Source: Flavobacteriaceae bacterium UBA2000 (lineage in GTDB: Bacteria; Bacteroidota; Bacteroidia; Flavobacteriales; Flavobacteriaceae). Taken from it: a stretch of 7,552 bases of DNA. Location: contig DDCS01000129.1 in NCBI GenBank assembly GCA_002335345.1, positions 2,118 through 9,669 on the forward strand, written 5' to 3'. Positions 6,056-7,552 of the stretch are shown one piece after another; positions within the stretch are counted from its first letter, which is position 1, and the number at the start of each line of letters is the position of its first letter. The notes below the pieces were generated by a model that was given only the letters and a program-made list of their open reading frames with translations, was not told the DNA's origin and searched no databases. The translations under genes and the position numbers were made by a program.

Positions 6056-6850
6056 ATAGCGACGTAACTCGTTGAGCTCCTCTTCTTTTTTCAGGTCCTC
6101 TTCAGAGATTACTTTTAAGAATGAGGGGTGCTGTTCTATCGCGTACTCAAGTCGCTCAACGATTTGATCGACAGTTTCATTGTCATAATCAATCTCCAGG
6201 GGCGCCTTGATCTCCATAGACTGAAGTATTCCTCGTTTTTTAATTCGAATTCCTTTTTTATCAAATGATCTTCTAAAGCCATCGATAACAATAGGAACAA
6301 CCAGCGGTCTGTTTTGTTTAATGATGTGGGCCGTACCGCGACGAATCGGCTTCCAAGGCGTGGTGGTTCCTTGCGGGAAAGTAATTACCCAACCATCTTC
6401 TAGGGCACGATTAATATTGTGTAAATCGCTCATTTTAACTTGACGATTAACGTCTTGACCTTGAGCACGCCACGTACGATCGATACTTACAGAACCTGCG
6501 TAGGCTAAAATCTTTGGAAGCAAACCGGCTTGCATCGTTTCTCGAGCAGCAACAAAATAGAGATTCAATTTTGGATTCCAGAGATAACCGACATTTTTTA
6601 TACTGTCTACACGGCCACTAAGACTGGCATTAAAGACGTGAAACATCGCCACAACATCAGCAAAATAGGTCTGATGATTTGAGACAAAAAGCACGTTGGT
6701 CTCTGGAAGGTTCTTGATGATTTCACTCCCCTCTATTTGTAGCTGATTAAACCCTTTAAATCGTCTATGGGTGGCGGATCCTAAAATTCTAATGAGCCAT
6801 TTTTTTAAAAACAATAAATGCCCAAAAGGATTTCTTTTAAATAAGCCCAT
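6029..6850 (-). CDS. PlsC-type lysophospholipid acyltransferase
   Basis: A 273-residue membrane-associated acyltransferase, likely transferring an acyl chain to lysophosphatidate or another lysolipid. Family blocks appear in order: block I VSNHQTYFAD (56-65), block II SIDR (122-125), block III FPQGTTT (158-164) and block IV VVPIVI (184-189). Two blocks vary from the textbook pattern: block I has five residues between H59 and D65 rather than four, and block III has Gln at 160 where PlsC has Glu. My recollection is that flavobacterial relatives share these changes, so I take the enzyme as functional. The N-terminus (1-24) is basic and hydrophobic, suited to membrane contact; the C-terminus (about 248-273) is a charged helix. 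It lies 43 bases downstream of the Nudix gene on the same strand, with its own -7 box in the gap, and converges on the DUF1028 gene. Whether it is the essential PlsC or a side-pathway acyltransferase cannot be decided here. Confidence 0.85.
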   Translation of the reverse strand: MGLFKRNPFGHLLFLKKWLIRILGSATHRRFKGFNQLQIEGSEIIKNLPETNVLFVSNHQTYFADVVAMFHVFNASLSGRVDSIKNVGYLWNPKLNLYFVAARETMQAGLLPKILAYAGSVSIDRTWRAQGQDVNRQVKMSDLHNINRALEDGWVITFPQGTTTPWKPIRRGTAHIIKQNRPLVVPIVIDGFRRSFDKKGIRIKKRGILQSMEIKAPLEIDYDNETVDQIVERLEYAIEQHPSFLKVISEEDLKKEEELNELRRYSARMGSED

Positions 6851-6877
6851 ATCTAGAGGTTAGTTGTTGAAAGCTAA

Positions 6878-6885
6878 CAAATATA
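6878..6885 (-). promoter_or_regulatory. Acyltransferase promoter, Bacteroidota -7 box
   Basis: On the minus strand these bases read TATATTTG, a perfect TAnnTTTG match in the gap between the Nudix and acyltransferase genes. Transcription would begin near 6872-6874, giving a leader of about 22-24 bases. The closest upstream TTG on that strand lies 25 bases from the box, longer than usual, so the -33 element is doubtful. The acyltransferase may therefore be transcribed both from here and by read-through. Confidence 0.45.
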
Positions 6886-6893
6886 TAAAATTG

Positions 6894-7502
6894 CTATGAG
6901 ATGATTTCACCAAGGGTTTGTCGCATTTCAAAAAGCATCATTGCTGTCGCGCCCCAAACTCTATTTCCTTGAAAATCAAATACTGGCATATTCATTTCGC
7001 CCCGTTGTGGGTAATGAATTTGCTCTGTAAAGAATAGAGTGTCATCAAATAATTCAGCAGCAGAAACAAAGATTAATCCTGCGACCTCTTCCTTTTGAGG
7101 TACAAATTTTGGCGAATAATTCACGAGCCCCATATACGGTTTAACCCAAAAATCACTTGGGGGAATATAGAGTTCACTCATGGCCTTAAATAACTTAATG
7201 GAGTGACGATTAACCCCGATTTCTTCCTCACATTCTCTTAGAGCGGTCTCGGCCATACTGTAATCGTCAGGATCTTTCCTGCCTCCAGGAAAAGCGACTT
7301 GCCCAGAATGCGGCCCCGTGGAAACCTGACGGCGGATTAATACAAAATGAGTTTTCCCTTTTTCATCGGGATAAAATAAACACAAGACTCCTGCCCAACG
7401 CTGATGATTAACCGCAGGAAGAAGCCCCTTATGCCCAAAATGTCCAGGCAGGGGGATTTTTTCTATTTTTGCTAATGCCGAAGCGAATACTTTAAAATCC
7501 AT
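6894..7502 (-). CDS. Nudix hydrolase, CoA pyrophosphatase-like (NudL/YeaB group)
   Basis: Cytoplasmic Nudix hydrolase of the group that splits coenzyme A into 3',5'-ADP and phosphopantetheine. Numbering is from the ATG at 7502 (202 residues, a usual length). The group-specific lead-in RRQVSTGPHSGQVAFPGG (57-74) runs straight into the Nudix box, which ends TALRECEEEIG (86-96), with the metal-binding glutamates E90, E93 and E94. The spacing from the second Gly to the Arg of the box is one residue longer than the general Nudix consensus, and the GGRKDPDD form replaces the usual early Glu; both features fit the NudL group. A GTG at 7505 directly before the ATG is an alternative start, adding one residue. 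Substrate assignment rests on motif resemblance. Downstream on the same strand is the acyltransferase gene; a shared role in acyl/CoA metabolism is only a guess. Confidence 0.88.
   Translation of the reverse strand: MDFKVFASALAKIEKIPLPGHFGHKGLLPAVNHQRWAGVLCLFYPDEKGKTHFVLIRRQVSTGPHSGQVAFPGGRKDPDDYSMAETALRECEEEIGVNRHSIKLFKAMSELYIPPSDFWVKPYMGLVNYSPKFVPQKEEVAGLIFVSAAELFDDTLFFTEQIHYPQRGEMNMPVFDFQGNRVWGATAMMLFEMRQTLGEIIS
7464..7471 (+). promoter_or_regulatory. Possible -7 box for the gene at the right edge
   Basis: TATTTTTG matches TAnnTTTG and ends 36 bases before the ATG at 7508, which would give a leader of about 30 bases. It lies inside the N-terminal coding part of the divergent Nudix gene, and no TTG -33 element is seen at a suitable distance. 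A chance match from Ala-Lys-Ile codons on the other strand is possible. Confidence 0.25.
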
Positions 7503-7507
7503 CACTC

Positions 7508-7552
7508 ATGCGTCTTTTGACCTTTTTTTTGTGCTTGACCATCCTCTCGTGC
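7508..7552 (+). CDS. N-terminus of a probable lipoprotein, cut by the window edge
   Basis: An ATG at 7508 opens a frame that runs to the edge and reads MRLLTFFLCLTILSC. One basic residue followed by a hydrophobic core ending in I-L-S-C looks like a lipoprotein signal peptide, with C15 as the likely lipidated residue. Only 15 codons are visible, so family and function are unknown. The gene is divergent from the Nudix gene, with just five bases between the two start codons. It includes a run of eight T (7523-7530), so the frame deserves checking in the assembly. Confidence 0.6.
   Translation, partial: MRLLTFFLCLTILSC

Overview
The window looks like a piece of a Bacteroidota chromosome, most likely Flavobacteriales. 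Four things point there. One secreted protein ends in a type IX secretion (T9SS) sorting domain. Several genes are preceded by the Bacteroidota -7 promoter element TAnnTTTG rather than a TATAAT box. Shine-Dalgarno sequences are almost absent. The DUF5362 membrane protein and the PlsC-type acyltransferase resemble flavobacterial versions. I see no insertion sequence, phage gene, tRNA, rRNA or CRISPR array, and no stretch over 300 bases lacks a gene. This appears to be ordinary core chromosome rather than an accessory island.

Left and centre, plus strand, six genes nearly end to end: clpB (254-2857, protein disaggregase); a hotdog-fold acyl-CoA thioesterase (2899-3387) with an odd TTG start or frameshifted 5' end; a histidine-phosphatase lipoprotein (3384-3941) that overlaps the thioesterase by ATGA; smpB (3991-4458), with its own TAnnTTTG box just before the start codon; a three-helix DUF5362 membrane protein (4480-4941); and a DUF1028 protein exported through the Sec and T9SS pathways (4952-5941). 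clpB and smpB both serve protein quality control: aggregate rescue and ribosome rescue by trans-translation. The other genes have no obvious shared pathway with them.

Right side, minus strand: a CoA-pyrophosphatase-like Nudix hydrolase (6894-7502) followed by a PlsC-type lysophospholipid acyltransferase (6029-6850), which has its own TAnnTTTG box in the short gap between them. This pair converges on the DUF1028 gene. The junction at 5942-6055 holds an imperfect 15-bp inverted repeat around a small hairpin. At the right edge a plus-strand gene begins at 7508 with a lipoprotein-like signal peptide and is cut by the window. Its start codon lies only 5 bases from the start of the divergent Nudix gene.

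I did not find a convincing undescribed system. The best leads are local: the 5' end of the thioesterase gene, the variant acyltransferase motifs, the secreted DUF1028 protein, the very short smpB leader, the inverted repeat at the convergent junction, and a possible leader hairpin ahead of clpB.
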